The notes under the pieces are model-generated. The model was not told the origin of the DNA and did no database searches. It was given only the letters and a program-made list of their open reading frames with translations. From contig DATEHZ010000107.1 of assembly GCA_035279385.1 (NCBI GenBank), positions 1 through 50,305 of the forward strand: 50,305 bases of DNA, given 5' to 3'. Of this stretch, positions 1 through 8,103 are shown piece by piece. Made by a program: the position numbers and the translations under genes. This stretch comes from DATGJX01 sp035279385 (lineage in GTDB: Bacteria > Vulcanimicrobiota > Vulcanimicrobiia > Vulcanimicrobiales > Vulcanimicrobiaceae). How positions within the stretch are numbered: the stretch's first letter is position 1; the number at the start of each line of letters is the position of its first letter.

Positions 1-1265
1 TCTTCAGCGACCTCGAGGGCCGTCTGCAGATGCTCGACTACGACAAGAAATTTTTGCTCAAGTCGTACGATAATCTCACCTTTGACGGCTCGTCGATTCG
101 CGGCTTCACCGCGCAGCGCGAATCGGATCTGCGGCTGTTCTTGGATTGGGGTTCGTTCTATTGGGCGCCGGCAGACGTGTTCGGGCCCGGCAAAGTGCTG
201 GTTTTCGGCGAGGTGGAAGATCGCGAGGGCAACCCGTATTCGGCCGACGTGCGCGGCCTGCTCAAGGCGTTCGCGAACGATTGCTACAGCAAGCACGGAT
301 ATACGCTCAACGCCGCAAACGAGATCGAGGGGTTTCTCTTCCAAGGACTGGATGCGGAGCGCCGCTTCCACGAAACGGCCAGATTCGACTACGTCAATAC
401 CGGCGGCTACTATCACTCGCTGCCGGGCGATCCGCTGCGCACGTTCATCGACATGGTCGCCGAAGTTCAGCGCGCGATGGGCTTTCAAAACGAGAAAGAC
501 CATCCAGAGGTCGCGCCCTCGCAGTTCGAGATCAACTATAACTACGGTGAGGTGGTATCGGCCGCGGATCAGATACAACTCTACAAACTGATCTGCCGCC
601 AAGTAGCGACGAAGCTCGGCATGACCGCAAGCTTTCTGCCCAAACCGGTCGTCGGCGTGAACGGCAGCGGCATGCACACGAACGTTTCGGTCAGCAAAGG
701 CGACAAGAATCTCTTCTGGGATCCGAACGGCGACGAAAAACTCAGCGGGTTCGCGTGGAGTTTCGTCGATCGCATTCTCACGCACGGCAACGATATTTGT
801 TTGATGCTCAATGCCAGCGTGAACGCATATCGCCGTCTCGATCCGCATTTCGAAGCCCCGAACCAGATAAAAGCCTCAGCCGTCGATCGCGGTTCGATGG
901 TGCGCATTCCGATCGGCAACGAACGCAGTTCGCGACTGGAGGTGCGGTCGGTGGGACCCGACGCCAATCCCTACATGGTGATGCTCTCCGTTTTTAAGAC
1001 TGGATTGGAAGGCAGTATCAGCAGCGAAACCAACTTGCGCCAAGCCGAGCACTATCTGCCCGACAACATTTACGATGCGCTGGAAAACTTTCGGAAATCA
1101 CATTGGACGGGAAACTTGCTCGGCGCGGATGTGAAGGGACGCTATGCCGATTTAAAACAGGCGAGCGCCGATCGCTGTCCGCGGTTGCTCGGCACGTTCG
1201 TGAAGCCGCAAGAAGTGCAGTATCACCACGAAGTCTACAATCAGTATCTTTGGAATTTGTTTTAA
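1..1265 (+). CDS. glnA: Glutamine synthetase family protein, 5'-truncated by the window edge
   Basis: ATP-dependent ligation of ammonia to glutamate (or a related acceptor) in the cytoplasm. The frame is open from base 3 and already reads FSDLEGRLQMLDYD, the beta-grasp region of the family, so the ATG at 30 is internal and the gene starts outside the window. Visible motifs include FDGSSIRGF, ANEIEGF (metal-binding glutamates), NGSGMHTN (ammonia/glutamate site), and RIPIGNERSSRLEVRS with GPDANPYM (ATP/glutamate arginines). The C-terminus is EVYNQYLWNLF. I see no adenylylation-loop tyrosine motif of the enterobacterial GlnA type, so covalent regulation is unlikely. The central DWGSFYWAPADVF stretch differs from textbook GlnA, so a divergent GS-like ligase with another amine acceptor is possible. 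Confidence 0.85.
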   Translation, partial: FSDLEGRLQMLDYDKKFLLKSYDNLTFDGSSIRGFTAQRESDLRLFLDWGSFYWAPADVFGPGKVLVFGEVEDREGNPYSADVRGLLKAFANDCYSKHGYTLNAANEIEGFLFQGLDAERRFHETARFDYVNTGGYYHSLPGDPLRTFIDMVAEVQRAMGFQNEKDHPEVAPSQFEINYNYGEVVSAADQIQLYKLICRQVATKLGMTASFLPKPVVGVNGSGMHTNVSVSKGDKNLFWDPNGDEKLSGFAWSFVDRILTHGNDICLMLNASVNAYRRLDPHFEAPNQIKASAVDRGSMVRIPIGNERSSRLEVRSVGPDANPYMVMLSVFKTGLEGSISSETNLRQAEHYLPDNIYDALENFRKSHWTGNLLGADVKGRYADLKQASADRCPRLLGTFVKPQEVQYHHEVYNQYLWNLF

Positions 1266-1292
1266 AGCTGACAGTTCGTTATGCTTGGCTGG

Positions 1293-1320
1293 GGGGCTAA
1301 AACGGTAGTCGTTCAGCCCC
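1293..1320 (+). terminator. Hairpin after glutamine synthetase, possible terminator
   Basis: GGGGCT (1293-1298) pairs with AGCCCC (1315-1320), with inner AACG/CGTT pairing (1301-1304/1310-1313). It lies 28 nt after the stop codon. No clear U tract follows, so it may be only a weak or Rho-assisted terminator. Confidence 0.35.
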
Positions 1321-1386
1321 TCGGCGCAAGTAAAATTTCGCGTTAGCAGCTAAGCGCGTTTACATTGCACGCCGACGACCGGAGGG

Positions 1387-3375
1387 ATGAGATTAAGAAC
1401 TCTTCTCTCGGTCTTTGCACTTTCAACTTGCGCACTAACAATGGCGGCTTGCGGCGGTGGTTCAACCGGCGGTGCGAGCTCTTTGCCCGCAACGGAGCCT
1501 TTGCCGGCTGCGACGGCGACGCCGGCGGCGAGCGCAACGAGCGCTCCCATGTCGGTCGTTTCGTTCGGTCCGAATAATCAGCTCGCGATCACCGGTACGG
1601 TGGTGTCGATGCAGAGCAGCGGTTTTCAAATCGAAGGCGGCAACGGCGTCGGCTATTTCAACGTCTATACGACGTCATCGACGACGTTCTCGAATAATTT
1701 CAAAGTTGCCGTCGGCGATTTCGTCGAGGCGTCCGGCACGGGTACGCCGGGAACGTCGATGAACCCCGCGGCGTCGGTAACGTTACTTTCGCTTCCGAGC
1801 GCGCCGGTCAGCACGAGCGGTCAAGTGACCGCGACGATCACGGGCGGTTTCGCGCTGAGTGTAAACAACGTCAAGACGAGCATCTTTCCCATCTACTCGA
1901 CGCAGTACAGCGGTGCGAAGCCGTACGTCGGCGAGTACGTCAGCGTTTCGGGAGTAGGCTCCATCGGCAGCTCGATCGTCGCAACGTCGATCGCGCAGAG
2001 GAGCGCAATCGCCTCGCCGTCGCCGTCGCCGTCGCCGACTGCAGCCCCGACCGCTGCCCCCACTGCAGCGCCGGTACGCATTGCTACGCCGTCGCCCGCA
2101 CCCACCGCGACGCCGGTTTCAACCGGCTACGCGGCGCCCACAACGACGGCGTTCATGCCGAGCAGCTGGGGCAAGATCAGCGCCATGCAGGTGTTCGACA
2201 ACACGTACAACGGCTACATTTCACAAGCGGATGCCTCGGCTCACGGCTGGCGCTATTCGATGGTGTGGGGCGCGCGCAATAACATCGGCACGTCCTGGCT
2301 GGACAGCAACCCCGGACTGCAGACCGCCTATTACAACGCACTGGAGACCGACGAGAGTTCGACGGCCTGGGGCGCCGTCGGTCATACGCTCACGTGGTGG
2401 CAAAGCAATCACCCGACGTGGGTGCTCTATGCATGCACGTCGAGCGGCTCGCCGACGACGACGCCCGCGTACGTGCCGGGATTGAAGGACAACGTTCCGC
2501 TCGACGTTCATAACCCCGCGGTCATCGACTATCAGATCCGTTTGATGGCCGAATACGCGCACAGACTCGGCTATCACGCACTCGCAATCGACGAGGCCAC
2601 GTTCTGGCAAGCCGATCAAGGTGTGTCGGGCGGTTACGGCTGCGGCATCTATCAGAACGGTTCGTTCGTCCGCCGTTACAGCGGCGTGACGGATCCGAAT
2701 TGGGCTGCGGACGTCGTCGCATGGGTGAAGGAAGCGCACAAACTGCTCACCACCGACGCCACGCTCTCGACGTATCATCTCAAACTGGTGGTCAATCATC
2801 CGGCGGATCAGCTCACGGCGAACGAGACGGCGTTCCTTGCCAGCGTCGACGCCGACCTCGACGAAACCGGTTACACGAATTACGGGCGCCTTTCGAACGG
2901 ATCGGCGAGCAATTTCGTGATGCGCACCAATTGGGCGATGTACGCGCAGCAGCACGGCGTTGCGGTGATGATGAACGCGAATCTCGGATCGCTCTCCGCT
3001 ACCAGCGTGACCTTGGATTACTCCATCGCGACCTACCTGATGGGCAACATGCAGGCTGAATCGCTCTTCGTCTCCCCGGCTACGGGCTACGGCACCGAGC
3101 AATGGCGCTCGCAGTTCCAGACGACCGTGGGCGCCCCGTGCGGCTCGTATTACGGCGGCCCCAGCCTGGACTCGTCCAGCCCCAGCATCTACTACCGCCG
3201 CTTCGCGAACGCGGTCGTCGTGGTGAACGGCGGCTCCGGGTCGAACTCTCAGGTGGCTCACAAGCTGCCGAGCGGCCACGTGTACGCCGACCTGTTCGGC
3301 CGGGCCGTCTCCAACCCGCTGACCATTCCGTCCGGCGACGGCTACGTGCTGATGACCGTCAACGGCTGCAACTAG
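1387..3375 (+). CDS. Lipoprotein with two DUF5666-like beta modules and a C-terminal glycosidase-like TIM barrel
   Basis: Exported lipoprotein: residues 1-22 form a lipoprotein signal with lipobox LTMAAC, followed by a Gly/Ser tail. Residues ~55-205 hold two beta-rich OB-like repeats (ITGTVVSMQ... and SGQVTATITGG...), reminiscent of DUF5666. A low-complexity S-P/T-A-A-P linker follows (~208-245). The C-terminal ~400 residues resemble putative TIM-barrel glycoside hydrolases: aromatic-rich strands, ALAIDEATFW (acidic pair at a strand end), LVVNHP, DLDETGY and VMMNANLGS. ALAIDEA and DLDETGY are candidate catalytic acids. The substrate is unknown. GGAGGG directly abuts the ATG (no normal spacing), so initiation is unusual, but the lipobox fixes the start region. 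It appears monocistronic. The export call is firm; the hydrolase call is inference from fold-like motifs. Confidence 0.6.
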   Translation: MRLRTLLSVFALSTCALTMAACGGGSTGGASSLPATEPLPAATATPAASATSAPMSVVSFGPNNQLAITGTVVSMQSSGFQIEGGNGVGYFNVYTTSSTTFSNNFKVAVGDFVEASGTGTPGTSMNPAASVTLLSLPSAPVSTSGQVTATITGGFALSVNNVKTSIFPIYSTQYSGAKPYVGEYVSVSGVGSIGSSIVATSIAQRSAIASPSPSPSPTAAPTAAPTAAPVRIATPSPAPTATPVSTGYAAPTTTAFMPSSWGKISAMQVFDNTYNGYISQADASAHGWRYSMVWGARNNIGTSWLDSNPGLQTAYYNALETDESSTAWGAVGHTLTWWQSNHPTWVLYACTSSGSPTTTPAYVPGLKDNVPLDVHNPAVIDYQIRLMAEYAHRLGYHALAIDEATFWQADQGVSGGYGCGIYQNGSFVRRYSGVTDPNWAADVVAWVKEAHKLLTTDATLSTYHLKLVVNHPADQLTANETAFLASVDADLDETGYTNYGRLSNGSASNFVMRTNWAMYAQQHGVAVMMNANLGSLSATSVTLDYSIATYLMGNMQAESLFVSPATGYGTEQWRSQFQTTVGAPCGSYYGGPSLDSSSPSIYYRRFANAVVVVNGGSGSNSQVAHKLPSGHVYADLFGRAVSNPLTIPSGDGYVLMTVNGCN

Positions 3376-3388
3376 ACGTCAAAAGGGG

Positions 3389-3417
3389 TAGTCACCGGGC
3401 CGGGAAGCCGCTATACT
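3389..3417 (+). promoter_or_regulatory. Putative sigma70-type promoter of the rpsR-rplI-lon-dnaB operon
   Basis: TAGTCA (3389-3394, 4/6 to TTGACA) and TATACT (3412-3417, 5/6 to TATAAT) are separated by 17 bp. It sits just after the preceding stop codon and ~125 nt upstream of rpsR, leaving a long structured leader. Confidence 0.45.
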
Positions 3418-3423
3418 AAGGCG

Positions 3424-3542
3424 GTTTTCCGGCCCAAATCCCCGCTTGCGGGGTAGTGGCGCGCGATGGCGCGTCACTTCGCTAGGGCCGTGCCTCGCCA
3501 AAGGACACGGCCGTCAACCACCTAGTGAAAGGACAATTGAAG
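3424..3542 (+). promoter_or_regulatory. Structured leader of rpsR
   Basis: Two clear hairpins: CCCCGC-TT-GCGGGG (3440-3453) and GGCCGTG (3486-3492) paired with CACGGCC (3506-3512). CTAG (3482-3485) can also pair with CTAG (3522-3525) outside the second hairpin. S6:S18 complexes are known to autoregulate through leaders in other bacteria. Whether this is such an element is inference. The second hairpin ends 16 nt before the RBS, so it could influence initiation. Confidence 0.3.
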
Positions 3543-3791
3543 ATGGCATCCACCAAAGCGAAGCGCGCCGTCAAGGAGCGCCGCCCGAAGCGCAAGCCGT
3601 GCAATTTCTGTGCGGAAAAGGCGCTCGACATCAACTATAAAGACGTCGCTCGCCTCAAGAAGTTCGTCTCCGAACGCGGCAAGATTCTGCCGCGCCGCAT
3701 TTCCGGCAACTGCGCCCGACACCAGCGCCTGCTGACCGTTGCGGTCAAGCGCGCCCGCGTGATCGCGTTCCTTCCGTTCGTCACGGAGTAG
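3543..3791 (+). CDS. rpsR: 30S ribosomal protein S18
   Basis: Small-subunit platform protein that binds S6 and 16S rRNA. The 82-residue product has the basic N-terminus and family core: RPKRKPCNFC, INYKDVARLKKFVSERGKILPRR and RHQRLLTVAVKRAR. The ATG at 3543 gives the usual family length and is served by AAAGGA at 3528-3533. An in-frame GTG at 3525 would overlap that RBS. The usual upstream partners rpsF and ssb are absent; rpsR instead leads an operon with rplI (4 nt downstream), a Lon-family protease and dnaB. One CxxC-like cysteine pair is not complete (single CNFC motif), so no zinc ribbon is predicted. Confidence 0.97.
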   Translation: MASTKAKRAVKERRPKRKPCNFCAEKALDINYKDVARLKKFVSERGKILPRRISGNCARHQRLLTVAVKRARVIAFLPFVTE

Positions 3792-3795
3792 CGCC

Positions 3796-4242
3796 ATGAA
3801 GCTCATTCTTCTGAGCGACATCAAGGCGCTCGGCAAGAAGGGCGACCTCGTCGACGTCGCTGAGGGCTACGCCCGCAACTTCCTGTTGCCGCGCAAGCTC
3901 GCGACCGAGGCGAACAAGGGCGCCCTCACCATGCTTTCCGAGCAGAAGGCCGCCAAGGAAAAGCGCGAAGCCGCACAGGTGGCGCAAACCAAGGAACTGG
4001 CCAAGCTGTTGGAGAGTAAGCCGGTCGCCGTGCGTGCGAAAGCCGGCGGCAACGGCAGACTCTTCGGAACGGTGACCAACGCGGACATCGCGGACGCGAT
4101 TTCGCAGACCTTCGCCGTACCGGTCGACAAGCATAAGATTGAAGTGAAGAACGCAATCAAAGCGCTGGGCAGCTACCCCATCGAGATCCGCTTAGGGAAA
4201 AACATCGTCGCAAAGACGACCGTCAGCGTCGTCGCAGCGTAG
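3796..4242 (+). CDS. rplI: 50S ribosomal protein L9
   Basis: L9 binds 23S rRNA at the base of the L1 stalk and helps maintain reading frame. The 148 residues match the normal length: N-terminal domain MKLILLSDIKALGKKGDLVDVAEGYARNFLLPR, a long charged connecting helix (~40-75), and a C-terminal domain with GNGRLFGTVTNADIADAI and IEIRLGKNI. The start is fixed by the conserved MKxIL beginning, with GGAG at 3786-3789. It is spaced 4 nt from rpsR and 7 nt from the next gene, so it is translated from the same operon. Confidence 0.97.
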   Translation: MKLILLSDIKALGKKGDLVDVAEGYARNFLLPRKLATEANKGALTMLSEQKAAKEKREAAQVAQTKELAKLLESKPVAVRAKAGGNGRLFGTVTNADIADAISQTFAVPVDKHKIEVKNAIKALGSYPIEIRLGKNIVAKTTVSVVAA

Positions 4243-4249
4243 ATTCGTC

Positions 4250-6229
4250 ATGGCCGGCGCGGGCGAAGATCTGTACCTCGCGCGTTTTCGCCGCAAATTC
4301 GGCAGCGAAGACGAGATGAGCCGTTATGTGTCCGCACTCTACGACGTGCTGGCAAATACGATCGGTTCGGATAAACTCGTGCTGCGGGCCGGCAAGATGA
4401 ACGCGCTGAAAATGATGCGTTCTCCCGCGCTGCCCGACCGCATCTGCGCGCTGCAGCGCCTGGTTTTCGAAGATCCGACGCTCGAGCGGGTCACGGGACG
4501 CGCCAATTCACGCCGCGTCATCTCCGAGATCGAAGAGCAGCTCGCCGATCTCATCGCGCAGAAGAACGTCGAAGATTCGATCGAGCGCAAGATCAACACG
4601 AAGATGATCGAGCGCCATCACGACTACCTGAAGGATCTCAAACTCGAGGCGCTCCGCGAGGACACCGGTCCAGAAACGCCGGCTACGCAGAAAAAACTCG
4701 AGGAGCTCGAACAACTCAGCGCGCGCGGCCTTGCCGCATCGGCGCTGCAGCTGCTGCGCCCGCAATCGCTCAAGGAAGTCGTCGGCCAGGAATCGGCGAT
4801 TCGTTCGCTGCTGGCGAAGATCTCCTCGCCGTATCCGCAGCACGTCATTCTGTACGGGCCGCCGGGCGTGGGTAAAACGACGGTCGCGCGCCTGGCGCTG
4901 GAAGTGGCAAAAGCGCGCGCGTACACGCCGTTCAAAAAGGAAGCGCCGTTCGTCGAAGCGAGCGGCACGACCATGCGCTGGGATCCGCGCGAGACGACGA
5001 ACCCGCTGCTCGGCAGCGTGCACGACCCGATCTACCAAGGCAGCCGGCGCGAGTTCGCCGAGGGCGGAATTCCCGAGCCGAAACTGGGTTTGGTAACGCG
5101 GGCGCACGGCGGCGAGCTCTTCATCGACGAGATCGGCGAGATGGACCAGCTGCTGCAGACGAAGCTGCTCAAGGTCCTCGAGGATAAGAAGGTCACGTTC
5201 GAATCCTCTTACTACGACGAGTCGGCGCCGAACGTGCCCGAATACATCAAACGCTTGTTCCGCGAGGGCGCGCCGGCCGATTTTATTCTGATCGGTGCGA
5301 CGACGCGCGAGCCGGAAGACATCGACGCGGCGATTCGCTCGCGCTGCGCCGCCGTGTATTTCGAGCCGCTCACGCAGCATCAAATCGTTACCATCGTCAA
5401 CGGCGCGATCAAGCGCTTGCGCGCGAAAGCCGCGCGCGGCGTCGCGCCGCTCATCGCCTCGTACACGATTGAAGGCCGCAAAGCCGTACAGATCGTTGCG
5501 GATGCGTACGGACATGCGCTCTACCGTCTTGCCGGCAATCGCGCCAAAGTGGACGAAGCGAAAAACGTCACCATTACGGAAGAGGACGTGCGCGACGTGG
5601 TGCAGGCCGGCCGGTTGGTGCAGCACACGATCGTCAAGGCGCGCGCTACGCGCGAGATCGGCAAGACGTTCGGTCTCGGCGTTTTGCATTATCTGGGCAG
5701 CATCATCGAAATCGAAGCCGTCGCCTTCGGCGCAAGTGCGGCCGGAAAAGGCAGCGTGCGTTTCAACGATGCGGCCGGAGCGATGGCTAAGGACAGCGTC
5801 TTCAACGCCGCTGCGGTGCTGCGCGCGGTCACCGGACTGGACACGGCAAATTACGACTTGCACATCAACGTCATCGGCGGCGGGAACATCGATGGCCCCT
5901 CCGCGGGGTTCGCGATCTTTCTCGCGCTCTACTCGGCGCTCACCAAGACGCCGCTGCCGCAAGACGTCGCGATCACGGGCGAACTCTCGATTCAGGGGAA
6001 AGTCCGCCCGGTCGGCGGCATCGTCGAGAAACTGTATGCGGCACGACAAGCCGGCATGCGCGCGATTCTCGTGCCGAAGGAAAACGTGCGGGAAATTGAC
6101 CGTACCCTCGCAGGAATCGACGTAATTCCGATTGCCTCCGTCGAGCAGGCATTCCGCGCGCTTTCTCTCCACAAGAAATCCACAAGGCGACCCACACGCG
6201 GGCGGCGGAGTACTTCCGCCCGCCCATGA
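4250..6229 (+). CDS. Lon-family ATP-dependent protease, LonB/LonC-like
   Basis: Cytoplasmic AAA+ serine protease of 659 residues. Layout: N-terminal helical region (1-175) with a charged, coiled-coil-like stretch and no typical LonA substrate-binding N domain; AAA+ module with Walker A GPPGVGKTT (K209) and Walker B ELFIDEIGEM (D293/E294); C-terminal Lon protease domain with catalytic Ser551 in DGPSAG and Lys594 in GGIVEKL. There is no membrane segment. The closest remembered relatives are the spore-associated LonB/LonC proteins of Firmicutes rather than LonA. The last ~20 residues are a basic Arg/Ser/Thr tail. It begins 7 nt after rplI, and its TGA overlaps the dnaB ATG (ATGA). Lon-family protease is certain; the LonC assignment is less so. 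Confidence 0.88.
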   Translation: MAGAGEDLYLARFRRKFGSEDEMSRYVSALYDVLANTIGSDKLVLRAGKMNALKMMRSPALPDRICALQRLVFEDPTLERVTGRANSRRVISEIEEQLADLIAQKNVEDSIERKINTKMIERHHDYLKDLKLEALREDTGPETPATQKKLEELEQLSARGLAASALQLLRPQSLKEVVGQESAIRSLLAKISSPYPQHVILYGPPGVGKTTVARLALEVAKARAYTPFKKEAPFVEASGTTMRWDPRETTNPLLGSVHDPIYQGSRREFAEGGIPEPKLGLVTRAHGGELFIDEIGEMDQLLQTKLLKVLEDKKVTFESSYYDESAPNVPEYIKRLFREGAPADFILIGATTREPEDIDAAIRSRCAAVYFEPLTQHQIVTIVNGAIKRLRAKAARGVAPLIASYTIEGRKAVQIVADAYGHALYRLAGNRAKVDEAKNVTITEEDVRDVVQAGRLVQHTIVKARATREIGKTFGLGVLHYLGSIIEIEAVAFGASAAGKGSVRFNDAAGAMAKDSVFNAAAVLRAVTGLDTANYDLHINVIGGGNIDGPSAGFAIFLALYSALTKTPLPQDVAITGELSIQGKVRPVGGIVEKLYAARQAGMRAILVPKENVREIDRTLAGIDVIPIASVEQAFRALSLHKKSTRRPTRGRRSTSARP

Positions 6230-7590
6230 GCATCACGAACCTGCCTCTCGTCGACCGCATCCCGCCGCAAAATCTCGAGGCGGAGATGGCGCTGCTCGGC
6301 TCCATACTGGTCGATCGCGAGATCATGGGCATCGTCAGCGAGATCGTCAAGGCGGAAGATTTTTACGCGCACGTACACGAGTCGATCTACTCGGTACTGC
6401 TGCACTTGTACGATCGCGGCGAACCGCTCGATAAAATCACGGTTGCCGAAGAACTCAAACGCCGCAGCGAATTGGACAACGTCGGCGGCCTCTCATATTT
6501 GAGTTCGCTGATGGATACGGTGCAGACCGCAGCGTCGGCAGCGTACTATGCGAAAATCGTTCGCGAAAAGGCCGTTTTACGCGGACTCATTCACGCCGGC
6601 ACGCGTATTACGCAGCTGGGCTTTGAAAACGAAGAAGACGTCGACGGCGCGCTCGATCAGAGCGAGCAGCTCGTGTACGATATCGGTCAACGACAGATGC
6701 ACGGTGAGTTCACCCTGGTCAGACGCCTACTAAAGGACGCCTTCGATCGGATCGACCAAAGATTTCGTCAGGGCGGCGGTTTGACCGGCCTTACTTCAGG
6801 CTTTAAAGACATTGATGAGATGACTGCCGGCTTCCAGCCAGGCAATTTCATCATTCTAGCTGCGCGTCCCGGAATGGGCAAAACGTCGTTCGCTCTAAAT
6901 ATGGCCGCAGAAGCGGCGCAGCAACGACAAGAGCCGCTGGCGTTTTTCTCATTGGAGATGTCGAACGACGAACTTGTGCAGCGGCTCATCTGTGCCGAAG
7001 CAGAGATCAGCATGCACGACATGCAGCGGGGGAATATCAAACCGCATCATTGGGAGAAGATCTCCGAGGCGATGGGCGTGCTCAACGAGCTACCGATCCA
7101 CTTGGACGACAGCGGAGGGCTGTCAGTGTCCGAGATCCGCAGCAGATGCCGGCGACTGAAGTCCGCACATGGATTGTCTGCTGTTTTTATAGATTACTTG
7201 CAGCTCGTGCATCCGAGCGTCCTGAGTAAAGGTGCGAACCGAAACGAAGAACTTTCGGACATTTGCCGGACCCTGAAGACAACCGCCAAAGATTTGGAAG
7301 TGCCGATTATTGCGTTAGCCCAGCTTAACCGCGGCGTCGAATCGCGTACCGACAAGAGGCCCATGCTGAGTGATTTGCGCGACAGCGGATCACTCGAACA
7401 GGAAGCAGATATGGTTGCATTCCTTTACCGGGAAGGCTATTACCATAATGAGGCTGCCGAACCGGAACTCACGGAATTTATCATCGCGAAAAATCGTAAT
7501 GGCCCTACAGGACACGCAAAGCTGCGCTTTGTGAGAGAATTCACCCTGTTCCGCCCGTACGGCGACGCGACACACTATCCCGCACCATGA
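6226..7590 (+). CDS. dnaB: Replicative DNA helicase DnaB
   Basis: Hexameric helicase that unwinds DNA at the replication fork. The 454 residues contain the N-terminal primase-interacting domain (PPQNLEAEMALLGSILVD, res. ~10-110) and a RecA-like motor with Walker A ARPGMGKTS (K219), EMSNDELVQRL, Walker B VFIDYLQL, IIALAQLNRGVE, and the Arg-rich C-terminal GSLEQEADMVAFLYRE and IIAKNRNGPTGHAKL. There is no intein. The start overlaps the Lon stop (ATGA), and its own stop overlaps the next gene the same way. From about 6715 onward the codon choice becomes visibly more A/T-rich than in the first third of the gene, which suggests a mosaic history. Confidence 0.97.
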   Translation: MSITNLPLVDRIPPQNLEAEMALLGSILVDREIMGIVSEIVKAEDFYAHVHESIYSVLLHLYDRGEPLDKITVAEELKRRSELDNVGGLSYLSSLMDTVQTAASAAYYAKIVREKAVLRGLIHAGTRITQLGFENEEDVDGALDQSEQLVYDIGQRQMHGEFTLVRRLLKDAFDRIDQRFRQGGGLTGLTSGFKDIDEMTAGFQPGNFIILAARPGMGKTSFALNMAAEAAQQRQEPLAFFSLEMSNDELVQRLICAEAEISMHDMQRGNIKPHHWEKISEAMGVLNELPIHLDDSGGLSVSEIRSRCRRLKSAHGLSAVFIDYLQLVHPSVLSKGANRNEELSDICRTLKTTAKDLEVPIIALAQLNRGVESRTDKRPMLSDLRDSGSLEQEADMVAFLYREGYYHNEAAEPELTEFIIAKNRNGPTGHAKLRFVREFTLFRPYGDATHYPAP

Positions 7591-7949
7591 AGATTTCACA
7601 TTTGAGTCTGGGCGTGAGTGATCTGCGCGCGTCCGAAAAGTTCTATCGCGACGTGCTCGGCCTTGCCACCAAGCGCGACGGCGAAGACGTCCGCGTCGAG
7701 TGGCCTGAATTTCTGCTCGTTTTGAGCGAAAAACCCCCGACCGATCGCAGCAAATTTCATTTCGGTTTTCGCATCGACTCGCAAGCAGAAGTCGACACCT
7801 GGGCGGAGCGCCTGCGCGCGAACGGCGTGCAAATCATCTCCGGACCCGCGACCGACAACGGCACGCGCCAGTTGTTCTTCCTAGACCCCGATCAATACGT
7901 CGTAGAAATTTACGCTTCCGCGAGTGATTTGACGTCGTCGAACGCGTAG
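7587..7949 (+). CDS. VOC (glyoxalase/bleomycin-resistance fold) family protein
   Basis: A 120-residue single-domain VOC protein with paired beta-alpha-beta-beta-beta modules: HLSLGVSDLRASEKFYRDVLGL at the N-terminus and FFLDPDQYVVEIYA at the C-terminus. Potential metal ligands are His5, one residue in the HFGF segment (His at ~59), and the C-terminal Glu in VVEIY. It overlaps dnaB by 4 nt, so it is translationally coupled to the replication operon. Family members include glyoxalases, dioxygenases and drug-binding proteins; nothing here identifies the substrate. Confidence 0.8.
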   Translation: MKISHLSLGVSDLRASEKFYRDVLGLATKRDGEDVRVEWPEFLLVLSEKPPTDRSKFHFGFRIDSQAEVDTWAERLRANGVQIISGPATDNGTRQLFFLDPDQYVVEIYASASDLTSSNA

Positions 7950-8054
7950 ACCACGTCGTCGAACTCGCCGGCCTCTCTATCGACGCCTCGATGCCGCGGT
8001 AAGACGCGGTCGGATTCGATCAACCACCACGGGGTTTTCTGCGCTGGGCCCGTA

Positions 8055-8085
8055 TTGACTCTGACGTAGCGTCATAGTTTATCGT
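8055..8085 (+). promoter_or_regulatory. MerR-type promoter/operator with 19-bp spacer
   Basis: TTGACT (-35, 8055-8060) and TATCGT (-10, 8080-8085) are 19 bp apart, the long spacing typical of MerR-activated promoters. The spacer holds the inverted repeat TGACG-TAG-CGTCA (8062-8074). It lies just upstream of the MerR/TipAS gene, which implies autoregulation. Confidence 0.6.
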
Positions 8086-8103
8086 CCTCGGTGAGGAAAC
8101 CCA

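Noticed and set aside
30..1265. Complete glutamine synthetase starting at ATG 30
   Set aside because: The frame is open upstream to base 3 with conserved beta-grasp residues, so the ATG at 30 is internal and the gene is truncated by the window.
4508..6172. 554-codon open frame on the minus strand opposite the Lon-family gene
   Set aside because: It shadows a clear protease gene, has biased Arg/Asp/Ala composition and no recognisable domain.
7587..7949. Fosfomycin- or bleomycin-resistance gene
   Set aside because: The VOC fold is shared by many enzymes and the specific metal and substrate residues of FosA/Ble were not identified; only the family is called.
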